NCBI RefSeq assembly: GCF_004793635.1
Contig: NZ_SRXV01000002.1
Coordinates: forward strand, 372,001-436,000
From: Marinicauda pacifica
GTDB lineage: Bacteria > Pseudomonadota > Alphaproteobacteria > Caulobacterales > Maricaulaceae
Reading direction: 5' to 3'
DNA: 64,000 bases
Shown here: one piece after another, positions 8,402 to 15,896 of the stretch
Position numbering within the stretch: the stretch's first letter is position 1
How the letters are laid out: each line of letters opens with the position of its first letter
The notes under the pieces: model-generated
Database searches by the model: none
What the model was told of the DNA's origin: nothing
What the model saw: the letters and a program-made list of their open reading frames with translations, nothing else
Made by a program: the position numbers and the translations under genes

Positions 8402-8419
8402 GGGACACACACCTATTTC
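8402..8419 (-). repeat. 18-bp inverted repeat, left copy
   Basis: GGGACACACACCTATTTC on the plus strand is the exact reverse complement of 9056-9073. A weaker copy lies at 8545-8563. The motif resembles the short GTGTGTCCC hairpin sequences I recall next to IS200-like (RAYT) transposase genes, but no transposase is present here. Confidence 0.75.
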
Positions 8420-8467
8420 TTCTTTTCCACTCCGCCGAGAAGCCGGCTGCATCTGGCAGGCGTCAGC

Positions 8468-9004
8468 CTATGCTCGCGCCGGTCGACATGAAAGCGCACG
8501 CTCGATCCCGGTGTGCTTGGGCGCGAGCCTGCCGGGCGAGCAGTAAAAGGGTGTGCGTCCCCGAATTCGTGTGCTCCCGATTTCCAGCTTTTTGCTGTAG
8601 AAGCACCGTTGACGCTCCAATTCATAGCCTAGAGAAGCCCCCTCAACCTGTCCGTTTTCTATTTTTAAGAGTACGTATCGAACCGCAGCGAGGCGATCCA
8701 GACCGCAGGACCAATTTGTGTGGCGAATTGGCAAATGGAACTTTGAGACAAGTGACGCTTGCTCCGACCTCTCTGCGGAGAAGACTCCCGCTTGAGATGC
8801 GGTGACAATTAACTCATCAGCAGAACGTTCCACATTCCCGTCCAAAAAAAGTGTTCCGCTAAAATTCTCCGGGGCAGCGCTTTCGTCTGTAAGGCAGTGC
8901 CATGTGCAGATTCCTTCTGCGTCTTGGACTTCTCCGCAGCCGATTAAGTAGCAAAATGCGGTAATGAGCGTCAGGGGTAGCCAGATAAACTTGTTCATTC
9001 GCAC
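8468..9004 (-). CDS. Putative lipoprotein of unknown function
   Basis: 178 residues. The first 23 (MRMNKFIWLPLTLITAFCYLIGC) form a lipoprotein signal with a lipobox LIGC. Four further cysteines lie in the first 105 residues (ICTWHC near 32-37, WSCGLDR near 98-104). No known domain is recognised. The last 35 or so residues are coded by a GC-rich segment bounded by the GTGTGTCCC repeats, unlike the AT-richer body, so the original 3' end may have been replaced by a repeat insertion. A GAGGGTGC precedes the start. Only the N-terminal two thirds is well supported as coding. Confidence 0.5.
   Translation of the reverse strand: MRMNKFIWLPLTLITAFCYLIGCGEVQDAEGICTWHCLTDESAAPENFSGTLFLDGNVERSADELIVTASQAGVFSAERSEQASLVSKFHLPIRHTNWSCGLDRLAAVRYVLLKIENGQVEGASLGYELERQRCFYSKKLEIGSTRIRGRTPFYCSPGRLAPKHTGIERALSCRPARA
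8545..8563 (+). repeat. Degenerate copy of the GTGTGTCCC repeat
   Basis: AAAAGGGTGTGCGTCCCCG here matches the right copy (AAATAGGTGTGTGTCCCCG) at 16 of 19 positions. It faces the copy at 8402-8419, so the two bound a GC-rich block of about 160 bp inside the 3' end of the lipoprotein gene. Confidence 0.55.
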
Positions 9005-9055
9005 CCTCCTGACTGAAACCAGCCAGCCCCTCCAAGACCAAAGCCTGATGGGTGT

Positions 9056-9073
9056 GAAATAGGTGTGTGTCCC
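9056..9073 (+). repeat. 18-bp inverted repeat, right copy
   Basis: GAAATAGGTGTGTGTCCC is the exact reverse complement of 8402-8419. The pair encloses the putative lipoprotein gene (about 670 bp end to end). The 100 bases to its right hold no recognisable gene. Confidence 0.75.
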
Positions 9074-9172
9074 CGTTTAACCCGCGGTCACGAAGCAAAG
9101 GATGTGACTCTACGCGCCGACTCGGCGTAGGTGACTTAATCGTCGGCCTGTCAGCATTTTAGGTGAATCGAG

Positions 9173-9509
9173 ATGAGCACCCGAGAAACTCCTGACATTC
9201 CCGAAAATCCCGTCTTTGAGGAGTTTCGCGGAATACTAGTCTGGTTGGCGACCGGTAATGGCGTTGGGCTAACGGTCGGATTGTCGACAGCAATCACACT
9301 TAGTGTAGAGCTAGATACGAAATTCAGTATTGCCCCGTCTGTCTTTTTTGCGGCAAGCTTGGTATGAAAAAATCGTATTAGGTTCAGGTCGAGATGAGCG
9401 CGAAATAAGTCTTTTCTGGATTCTGTTTGGCGCTTCTTCGTTCCTTTTTTCCCTAGCCATTATTTTAACGATTGCGTTGGCTTATAGTATGGTCGGTCGT
9501 TCTGCTTAG
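9173..9509 (+). pseudogene. Small two-helix membrane protein gene, frameshifted
   Basis: Translation from ATG 9173 gives 64 residues with one hydrophobic segment (ILVWLATGNGVGLTVGLSTA) and stops at 9365-9367. The next frame, from about 9345 to the TAG at 9507-9509, continues with LRQAWYEKIVLGSGRDEREI and then a second hydrophobic segment (LFWILFGASSFLFSLAIILT). Joined at the run of six T at 9344-9349, the two parts make one protein of about 112 residues with two membrane helices. One base lost or gained in the T run explains the break. Function unknown. It lies in the AT-richer islet. Confidence 0.5.
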
Positions 9510-9740
9510 ACGCCACCTATCGGCGGGACGAGGTTAGGTACCGGTCGCACCGGATGGGCCCTATCCATCGCGAAAATGATCGTTTCCGCGATGCTTCGGT
9601 CGCGGGCCTTTAGCTCCGCACCCGGAACCGATTTCCCCGTCCCGAAAACCTTCGCGAATTTCCGGGCTACTCGTAAGTTTGATTGTCGGCCTATTAGCCG
9701 CGCATCGCCCACACGGCAAAGCCCACACCCCCAAACAGAA
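9510..9740. other. Right part of the islet, no supported gene
   Basis: This stretch between the frameshifted gene and the rpmE terminator shows no coding frame that I can support. A minus-strand frame at 9506-9712 (68 codons) has no ribosome binding site and no recognisable family. GC content rises back toward the level of the core genes across it. Confidence 0.4.
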
Positions 9741-9774
9741 AGACGCCCGCAGCTGAGGGGTGCTGCGGGCGTCT
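9741..9774 (-). terminator. Terminator after rpmE
   Basis: A 13-bp stem AGACGCCCGCAGC/GCTGCGGGCGTCT with an 8-base loop. On the minus strand it is followed by TTCTGTTT. It lies about 70 bases past the rpmE stop. Confidence 0.8.
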
Positions 9775-9845
9775 CTCAAAAGGGCCTTGGCGCTGGGTCG
9801 AAATGGACCCTGACGCCCTCGTGTTGAGGGGGGGTAAGGGCGTGT

Positions 9846-10067
9846 TTAGACGCCGAAGCCCTTGAACTTGTCTTTGAAGCGCGACACGCGGCCGCCGCGA
9901 TCAAGCAGCTGCTGGCTGCCGCCGGTCCAGGCCGGGTGGGTGCGCGGATCGATGTCCAGCGTGATCGTCGCACCTTCCTTGGCGTAGGTGGAGCGGGTCT
10001 TGAACTTGGATCCGTCGGTCATCACGACTTCGACGAAGTGGTAGTCCGGATGAATGTCTTTTTTCAT
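9846..10067 (-). CDS. rpmE: 50S ribosomal protein L31
   Basis: 73 residues, [20 protein letters not shown] at the start and RTHPAWTGG followed by [14 protein letters not shown] at the end, a standard type A L31. The CxxC zinc pair found in many L31 proteins is absent, as usual in alphaproteobacteria. The start at 10067 is the only one that gives the family N-terminus; the longer frame upstream is intergenic. Part of the large subunit near the central protuberance. It sits upstream of a terminator and 144 bases from the MotB/OmpA-like gene. Confidence 0.95.
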   Translation of the reverse strand: MKKDIHPDYHFVEVVMTDGSKFKTRSTYAKEGATITLDIDPRTHPAWTGGSQQLLDRGGRVSRFKDKFKGFGV

Positions 10068-10211
10068 GGTCGCCGCTCCGGCAGGTCGTTTTTTCAAGCT
10101 ATTGAGGCGGCCCTGGTCCGGCCGCCCCGCGCACGCAAACTGAATTTCGAGCGGCGGTCTATACACCCCTCGCACCGGGCGCGCAAGGCATAGTGCCCAG
10201 CGCTGCGCAGG

Positions 10212-11228
10212 CTAGCGATCGGTGAGCTTCAGCTCGATGCGCCGGTTGCGCGCCAGCGAGGCCGGATCGCGCCCTTCGGCAATCGGGTGATGCTCGCCGA
10301 ACCCGGCCGCCAGCAGGCGGCTGGGCGGCACGCCCATGTCGATGAAGGCTTCCACCACCGACAGCGCCCGCGCGGTGGAGAGCTCGAAATTGCTGTCGAA
10401 CGGCGCGTTGGGGCCAAGCGGAATCGGATCGGTATGCCCGTCCACGCGTAAGATCCAGTCGATATCCTCGGGGATTTCATCGGTCAGCTGGATGATCGCA
10501 TCGGCAATCGGCTCCAGGCTCTGGCGCCCTTCCGGCGACAGCGTGGCCGAGGCGGACTGGAAGAGCACATCGGTCTCGAACACGAAGCGGTCGCCGACCA
10601 CGCGCACCCCGGTGCGGTTGCCCAGGATCTCCACCAGCCGGCCGAAGAATTCGGAGCGATAGCGCGCCAGGCGCGCCACCTGGCTTGCCAGCGCCGCGTT
10701 CAGCCGCTCGCCCAGATTGACGATCTGGCTTTCCAGCTCTTCCTCGCGCGCCTCGCTGGCCTCCAGCGCCTCGTTGAGGCGGGCCAGCTGCTCGCGCAGG
10801 GCGGCCATCTGGTTGTTCAGAAGCGTGATGGTGGCCTGCGCCTCCTCGTTCAACGCCTCTTCCTCCTCCAGCGAGTCCGACACCGCCGCCAGGCGCGCCC
10901 CGACCGCGTTCAGCTCCTCGCTCATCTCGGCATTGGCCGCGCTCAGCGCTGCGTTTTCGTCGGTCAGGCTGGAAATCTGCAGGGAGAGCTGCTCGTTCTC
11001 GCTGCGCGCCATGTTCAGTTGCTCGGCGAGCGAGGACAGGCGGGCATTGAGTTCGGCCAGCTGCTCGTCGCGCCCGGTCAGGGCCTGGGACAGCGCGAAC
11101 TGGCCGGCGGTGAACACCGCCAGCAGGAAGATGATGACCAGGAGCAGCGTCGCCAGCGCATCCACGAAGCCCGGCCAGTAATCGCCGCTATCGCTCTGGC
11201 TGATCCTTAGATGCTGGGGCAGTGCCAA
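10212..11228 (-). CDS. MotB/OmpA-like peptidoglycan-binding membrane protein
   Basis: 338 residues in three parts: one transmembrane helix near the N-terminus (DALATLLLVIIFLLAVFTAGQFA, residues 23-45), a long coiled coil (about 52-195), and a C-terminal OmpA/MotB domain (DVLFQSASATLSPEGRQ, then RVDGHTDP and NRRIELKL). The aspartate just before the membrane helix (FVDALATL) matches the ion-carrying Asp of MotB/ExbD proteins. It follows the MotA/ExbB-like gene by 16 bases in the same direction, so the two probably form an ion-driven stator-like complex. The long coiled coil would span the periplasm. The power output it serves is unknown. Confidence 0.8.
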   Translation of the reverse strand: MALPQHLRISQSDSGDYWPGFVDALATLLLVIIFLLAVFTAGQFALSQALTGRDEQLAELNARLSSLAEQLNMARSENEQLSLQISSLTDENAALSAANAEMSEELNAVGARLAAVSDSLEEEEALNEEAQATITLLNNQMAALREQLARLNEALEASEAREEELESQIVNLGERLNAALASQVARLARYRSEFFGRLVEILGNRTGVRVVGDRFVFETDVLFQSASATLSPEGRQSLEPIADAIIQLTDEIPEDIDWILRVDGHTDPIPLGPNAPFDSNFELSTARALSVVEAFIDMGVPPSRLLAAGFGEHHPIAEGRDPASLARNRRIELKLTDR

Positions 11229-11244
11229 GGTGTGCGTCCCCCTT

Positions 11245-12267
11245 CTAGTGGTCGTCGCCGCCGCGCCCGCGGCTCATCTTCGCCTGGGCTTCCAGCGCGC
11301 GGATCAGCACCTTGATCTCGTCGCGCAGCATGCGTGCGGCTTCGCGCTGGCTTTCGGCCGCATCCTCGGCAATGCGCCCCATCGTGGTTTCCAGCGCCCG
11401 GTTCTGGCGCTCCATCGTATGGGCCAGCCGGTCGAGCGCATCGGTCGTCTGTTCGAGCAGCGCGCCGATATAGGCCGAGCTCATCTCCCCGTCCTCGCTG
11501 GGCGCAGCCCCGGCCGGCGCCGCCGCGCTGAGGCGCGATATGGACGACAGCCATTCCTCGATCTCGTTATAGAAACGGTTCTGCGCCCGGCTCGCCTGCA
11601 ATTCGAGAAAGCCGATGACCAGCGACCCGGCGAGACCGAAGAGCGAGGAGGCAAAGGCCGTGCCCATGCCCGAGATCGGGTCCTCGATCGCGCGCATCAG
11701 GGCCGCCGCATCCGCTTCCCCGCCGGTTGCCGTGGCCGAGACCGCGCGCACCGCCTCGCCGACATCGCCGACGACCAGCAAAAGGCCGTAAAACGTACCC
11801 AGCAGTCCGAGGAAGATCAGCAGCCGGCCGAAATAGCGCGTGAACGCGCCGCTCTCGGCCATGCGCGCCGCGACACTGTCCAGCACGACGCGGGTGGAGG
11901 CCGCCGACAGGCGCGCGCGGCCGTCGGAGGCTTCGGCGACCAGCGTGGCCATCGGCGCGATCAGCGCCGGGGGCGCCGGCAGGCGCGTGGCGTCGTCGCT
12001 GTCGCGCAGCCGGACCAGCCAGCGCGCGCTCGGCCCGATCGCGATGGCCTGGGCGAAGGTGTAGACAATGCCGATGACCAGCACCGCCAGGATCACGCCA
12101 TTGATGGCGGGATTGGCCTGGAAGGCGGTCAGCAACGGCTCGATGATGAGAAGCGCCACGGCGGCCACAGCAGCCAGGAAGACGCCCATCCACAGGATAT
12201 ACTGACCGGGCCCGGTGAACTTCACCTTGCGCGGCGGGGGCGGCGGCGGCAAATCGCGTGCGGCCAT
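11245..12267 (-). CDS. MotA/TolQ/ExbB proton-channel family protein
   Basis: 340 residues. Four likely membrane helices: YILWMGVFLAAVAAVALLII, GVILAVLVIGIVYTFAQAI, FGRLLIFLGLLGTFYGLLLV and GTAFASSLFGLAGSLVIGFL. The block FGRLLIFLGLLGTFYGLL, then PISGMGTAFASSLFGLAGS, is the core MotA/ExbB signature. A proline-rich N-terminus (PPPPPPRKVKF) and a C-terminal coiled coil after residue 270 extend the core. Start 12267 is chosen because AGGAGG lies 8 bases upstream; the longer frame begins before this. It pairs with the MotB/OmpA-like gene. It is not close to any flagellar, tol or tonB gene. Confidence 0.82.
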   Translation of the reverse strand: MAARDLPPPPPPRKVKFTGPGQYILWMGVFLAAVAAVALLIIEPLLTAFQANPAINGVILAVLVIGIVYTFAQAIAIGPSARWLVRLRDSDDATRLPAPPALIAPMATLVAEASDGRARLSAASTRVVLDSVAARMAESGAFTRYFGRLLIFLGLLGTFYGLLLVVGDVGEAVRAVSATATGGEADAAALMRAIEDPISGMGTAFASSLFGLAGSLVIGFLELQASRAQNRFYNEIEEWLSSISRLSAAAPAGAAPSEDGEMSSAYIGALLEQTTDALDRLAHTMERQNRALETTMGRIAEDAAESQREAARMLRDEIKVLIRALEAQAKMSRGRGGDDH

Positions 12268-12596
12268 GAACTGGACCTCCTCATCACCCGTTCGGATACC
12301 ATGGATTGCGCGGTCAGGTATCAGAGGCAAGCTCTTTGACTGTTTTTAGGCGGCGCTTTGGCGACAAGCCGGCCATGCTCTGCTTTCCCGGCCCGCCGGT
12401 TACCCGGCGCGCCGCGCCGCGGCGCCCTGCCCGTTGCCCCGCCTGTTGCCCTTGCGTCAAAACACCGCATTTTCAAAGGCTTGGTCATTTTGCCGCGGCC
12501 AGTTTGCCGCAGTGAATTGTGCGCAGGCCGGCGTATATCGGGTCTCATCCAGACGCGGCACGTGTCGCGCTTCGCGATGATCCAGGGAGATCCACG
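12268..12596. other. Divergent intergenic region, ExbB-like gene / pseudoazurin
   Basis: About 330 bases between divergent genes, expected to hold both promoters. I see no clear promoter hexamers, operator palindrome, RNA gene or small ORF. A GGGAGA at 12584-12589 serves the pseudoazurin start. The ORF that begins at 12519 on the plus strand is only an upstream extension of the pseudoazurin frame. Confidence 0.5.
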
Positions 12597-13049
12597 ATGA
12601 AATCGCTTTCCGTTATGGCCGCCGCCACGATGGCCGGTCTCGTCTTCGCCGGCTCGGCCATGGCCGAGGACCACCAAATCGAGATGTACACGCGCGGGCC
12701 GGATGGCGGCTCGATGGTCTTCGTGCCCAACTATCTCGAGGTCGCGCCCGGCGACACCGTGACCTTCGTGTCCACCCAGCCGACCCACAACGCACAGTCC
12801 ATTCCCGGCATGCTGCCGGAGGGCGCCGAGCTGTTCACCGGCCGGATGAATCAGGACGTCTCGGTCACGCTGACCGAAGAAGGAGTCTACGGCATCAAAT
12901 GCCTGCCCCATTACGGCATGGGCATGGTCGCGCTGATCAAGGTCGGCGAGGGCGAACCGGCCAACCTTGAAGAAGCCTCGGGCGTGCGCCATCCCCCGCT
13001 CGCCCGCCGCACGCTCGAAGGCCTGCTGGCCCAGGCCGCCGCAGAGTAG
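12597..13049 (+). CDS. Pseudoazurin, blue copper electron carrier
   Basis: 150 residues with a Sec signal peptide (MKSLSVMAAATMAGLVFAGSAMA) and a cupredoxin domain. Type 1 copper ligands are all present: His in QPTHNAQS, Cys and His in KCLPHYGMGM, and the Met in the same block. The sequence runs with pseudoazurin (VPNYLEVAPGDTVTFV near the start, HPPLARRTLEGLL at the C-terminus). It carries single electrons in the periplasm, typically to nitrite or nitrous oxide reductase or to a cytochrome oxidase; no such partner is in the window. A strong terminator follows. Confidence 0.92.
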   Translation: MKSLSVMAAATMAGLVFAGSAMAEDHQIEMYTRGPDGGSMVFVPNYLEVAPGDTVTFVSTQPTHNAQSIPGMLPEGAELFTGRMNQDVSVTLTEEGVYGIKCLPHYGMGMVALIKVGEGEPANLEEASGVRHPPLARRTLEGLLAQAAAE

Positions 13050-13076
13050 CATGGCGCGATCTCAACCGCACAATGC

Positions 13077-13110
13077 AAAACGGCGCGCCTTCAAGGCGCG
13101 CCGTTTTTTG
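13077..13110. terminator. Bidirectional terminator after pseudoazurin
   Basis: Stem AACGGCGCGCCTT/AAGGCGCGCCGTT, flanked by A on the left and six T on the right. It lies between the convergent pseudoazurin and inositol-phosphatase-like genes. Confidence 0.9.
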
Positions 13111-13132
13111 TCCGTCACTGGCCGATTGCAGT

Positions 13133-13927
13133 CTAGGCCGCGTCGGCGAGGCGCTTTCTCAGCTCGTTCATCATGGCTTCGTTGCCGGCCACGATATCGC
13201 CGGTTTCCATCACGTCGCCCGTGCCGGTGATCGATCCGGCATAGCCGCCCGCCTCGCGCACCATCACGATGCCCGCCGCGATGTCCCAGGGCTGCAGCGT
13301 GCGCTCCCAGAACCCGTCAAACCGGCCCGCTGCGGTCCAGGCCAGGTCCAGCGACGCCGCGCCATAGCGCCGTATGCCGGCCGCGAACGGCATGATCTTG
13401 TGCAGTTCTTTCAGGAATTGCGCGTGGCCCTTCTTGCCGAAATAGGGCGTCCCGGTCGCGATCACGCATTCTTCCAGGTGGCGGCGCGAGGAAACGCGCA
13501 GGCGCCGGTCATTCATGTAGGCGCCGCGCCCTTTTTCGGCGTGGAACAGCTCGTCGGAGGCCGGATTGTAGATCACGCCCGCGATCAGTTCGCCTTCACG
13601 CTCCAGCGCGATGGAGACCGCGAAATGGGGCTGGGCGTGGAGGAAGTTCAGCGTGCCGTCCAGCGGATCGACGATCCAGCGATGGGTCTTGTCGCTGCCT
13701 TCGACCGCGCCGCGTTCTTCCATCAGGAAGCCATAGCCGGGCCGGGCCCGCGACAGCTCGTCGAAGATGATTTCCTCGGCTTTGAAGTCGGCCTTGGAGA
13801 CGAAATCGGCCGGGCCTTTCTTCGAGACCTGCAGATTCTCGATCTCGTTGAAGTCGCGCGCCAGCCGGCGGCCCGCCTTGCGGGCCGCATCGGTCATCAC
13901 CTGAATCAGTGCAGAAACCTGTCCCAA
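13133..13927 (-). CDS. Inositol monophosphatase family protein (SuhB-like)
   Basis: About 264 residues. Metal and catalytic motifs of the family are present: MEERGA (Glu ligand), WIVDPLDGTLNFLH (DPLDGT), and WERTLQPWDIAAG (WDxAAG) near the C-terminus. NLQVSKKGPADFVSKAD at the N-terminus is the form seen in alphaproteobacterial SuhB. It should hydrolyse inositol 1-phosphate or a related sugar phosphate with magnesium. No ATG fits; TTG at 13927, with AGGG just upstream and 4 bases after the efp stop, gives the expected N-terminus and is proposed as the start. GTG at 13900 is the alternative. Likely co-transcribed with efp. Confidence 0.82.
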   Translation of the reverse strand: MGQVSALIQVMTDAARKAGRRLARDFNEIENLQVSKKGPADFVSKADFKAEEIIFDELSRARPGYGFLMEERGAVEGSDKTHRWIVDPLDGTLNFLHAQPHFAVSIALEREGELIAGVIYNPASDELFHAEKGRGAYMNDRRLRVSSRRHLEECVIATGTPYFGKKGHAQFLKELHKIMPFAAGIRRYGAASLDLAWTAAGRFDGFWERTLQPWDIAAGIVMVREAGGYAGSITGTGDVMETGDIVAGNEAMMNELRKRLADAA

Positions 13928-13931
13928 GACC

Positions 13932-14498
13932 CTAGTCCGCCCGTCGCACGTAGCTGCCGTCTTCGGTCGCGACGACGATGCGCTCGCCCACGCCCACGAA
14001 GGGCGGCACCTGGCTGCGCACATCGTTGGTCAGGATGGCCGGCTTGTAGGAATTGGCCGCGGTCTGGCCCTTCACCACCGGCTCGGTGTCGATGACTTCC
14101 ATCTCCACGTGCTGGGGCAGGGAAAAGCCGATGGGCCGCTCTTCGTGAAATTCCAGCGTCACCATCATGCCGTCCGACAGGAAGGCGGCGCGCTCGGTGC
14201 CGACGAATTCCATCGGCAGGGCGATCTGCTCGTAGCTCTCGGTGTCCATGAAGGTCAGCATGTCGCCGTCGGAGAACAGGAATTGGTGATCCTTCTGCTC
14301 CAGGCGCACGCGCTCCACCTTGTCGGCGGACCGGAAACGCTCGTTCAGCTTGCGGCCGTCGATCAAATTCTTCAGCTCGACCTGGGCGAAGGCGCCGCCC
14401 TTGCCCGGCTTGACGTGATCGGTCTTGACCGCGACCCACAGGCCGCCGTCGTGCTGGATCACATTGCCCGGTCTGATTTCGTTACCGTTGATCTTCAT
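13932..14498 (-). CDS. efp: Translation elongation factor P
   Basis: 188 residues with the three EF-P beta domains. The tip lysine is in KPGKGGAF (K33), the site that is beta-lysylated in E. coli; no epmA is in the window, so its modification here is unknown. C-terminal blocks PLPMEF-like ([19 protein letters not shown]) and [18 protein letters not shown] fit the family. EF-P relieves ribosome stalling at polyproline. The gene is followed 4 bases later by the inositol-phosphatase-like gene. Confidence 0.95.
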   Translation of the reverse strand: MKINGNEIRPGNVIQHDGGLWVAVKTDHVKPGKGGAFAQVELKNLIDGRKLNERFRSADKVERVRLEQKDHQFLFSDGDMLTFMDTESYEQIALPMEFVGTERAAFLSDGMMVTLEFHEERPIGFSLPQHVEMEVIDTEPVVKGQTAANSYKPAILTNDVRSQVPPFVGVGERIVVATEDGSYVRRAD

Positions 14499-14642
14499 CG
14501 AAAATGTCGTCCTGGAATGGCGGGCGGAAGGAGGCGTGCCGGCCTGTCATGAAGCTCTCTCGCGCATGATGCGGGCGCGAGGGCCTGTGCGGCGCCCCTT
14601 TAACAGCACCGCCCCGGCGGGGCAAGGCAGATGGGCGGCGAA

Positions 14643-15896
14643 CTAGAAGTCGGCCGCCGTCAGGATCGCCTGTTCGCGCACCTGGGCGGCCACGGCCGGA
14701 TCGAGCACGCGTTCCAGCGCCGCTTCCAGCTGCGCCCGGTCGCTGTCTTCGGCCAGGCTGCCCTGGCCGGGCTGGCCGGCCCGCAACACCCAGAGATAGG
14801 CGTCGCGCCGGTTGACCGCCGCGCCTTCGCCGGTCGCCAGCGCATAGGCCAGCAGGAACTGGCTTTCCGCGTCGCCGGCCCGGGCCCCCGCCTGCGCCCA
14901 GCTCACCGCGCGCGCCGGATCGGCCGGCACGCCCTCGCCCTGGAAATACAGCAGCGCGGTCTGGCCCATCGCGGCGGGAAGATTCATTTCGGCGGCCATC
15001 TCGACCAGTTCGGCGCCGTGCGCCTGGTCTTGCGCGCCCGCTTCGCCAGACAGGTAGAGCAGGCCGGCCTGAAGCGCGGCGTGGGGATCGCCGGCCAGTC
15101 CGCCGCGCTCGTACCAGTCGAGCGCCCGGGCCGGGTCGTGCGGGCCGTGCACCCATTGGTCGAGCGCGATCGCATATTCCGAATAGGCCTGGGCATAGCC
15201 GGACTCCGCCGACAGGCGCAGCCAGTCCAGCGTGTCCGACGCGCGCGCCGGATCGCCGCTTTCCATCAGGTAGAGGCCGTATTCAAGCGCCGCGCGCGCA
15301 TCCCCGGTCTGGGCCGCCCGGTCGAGATAATCGCCCGCCTGCCAGGCCGACAGGCCGCCGCGCTCGGCCTGGGCCAGGCGCGACAGGGCGATCAGCGCAT
15401 CGGGTTCGCCGCGTTCGGCCGCGCGGGTGAACCAGCGCACCGCCGCCCGGTCGTCCGGCTCGCCGTCCAGCCCGTGCAGCTTGATATGACCGGCGAGCGT
15501 GGCGCCGCGCGCCTCGCCTGCGGCCGCAGCGCGCTCGGCATGCAGCAGTGCGCCGGCATAATCGCCGACCAGATAGGCGCCCGACGCCTGTGCCATGGCG
15601 GCATTGGAGGTCGAGCGGCCCTCGACGGCGTCGCCGGCGCGATTGCGGTTGATTTCGTCGGCCAGGCTCGGCGGGAGTGACGGGTCGTCCTGGGCCAGCG
15701 CGCCGAAGGGCAGCGCTAGGAGGAGGCCAAGAGCTGCGAGAAGGCCTCGACCCCGGCCTGCGGTCCGTCCGGATAGGCCCAGACCCCGGAGGACACGGCG
15801 ATATAGTCCGCGCCCGCCTCGATCAGAGGCCGGGCATTGTCCGGCGTGATACCGCCGATCGCGACACAGGGAATTTCGAATATCTCGCTCCACCAT
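14643..15896 (-). CDS. Sel1-like repeat protein, exported; start uncertain
   Basis: The body consists of Sel1-type helical repeats (for example AAVRWFTRAAERGEPDALIAL, AWQAGDYLDRAAQTGDARAALEYGLYL and AVSWAQAGARAGDAESQFLLAYALATG), which mediate protein contacts. A signal peptide is plain in the frame (LLAALGLLLALPFGALA, cleavage before QDDPS) at residues 52-68 counted from 15896. No ATG, GTG or TTG lies between the one at 15893-15896 and this signal, so either an unusual 50-residue leader is made or a CTG (15782) starts translation. The 5' part overlaps the 3' end of thiE out of frame. Confidence 0.7.
   Translation of the reverse strand: MVERDIRNSLCRDRRYHAGQCPASDRGGRGLYRRVLRGLGLSGRTAGRGRGLLAALGLLLALPFGALAQDDPSLPPSLADEINRNRAGDAVEGRSTSNAAMAQASGAYLVGDYAGALLHAERAAAAGEARGATLAGHIKLHGLDGEPDDRAAVRWFTRAAERGEPDALIALSRLAQAERGGLSAWQAGDYLDRAAQTGDARAALEYGLYLMESGDPARASDTLDWLRLSAESGYAQAYSEYAIALDQWVHGPHDPARALDWYERGGLAGDPHAALQAGLLYLSGEAGAQDQAHGAELVEMAAEMNLPAAMGQTALLYFQGEGVPADPARAVSWAQAGARAGDAESQFLLAYALATGEGAAVNRRDAYLWVLRAGQPGQGSLAEDSDRAQLEAALERVLDPAVAAQVREQAILTAADF

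Noticed and set aside
9506-9712. 68-codon minus-strand ORF
   Set aside because: No ribosome binding site, no recognisable family, and it sits in a decayed-looking stretch.
10212-12267. Zorya anti-phage system
   Set aside because: ZorA and ZorB are also MotA-like and OmpA-like, but no ZorC, ZorD or ZorE gene flanks the pair, and the neighbours are the ribosomal gene rpmE and pseudoazurin.
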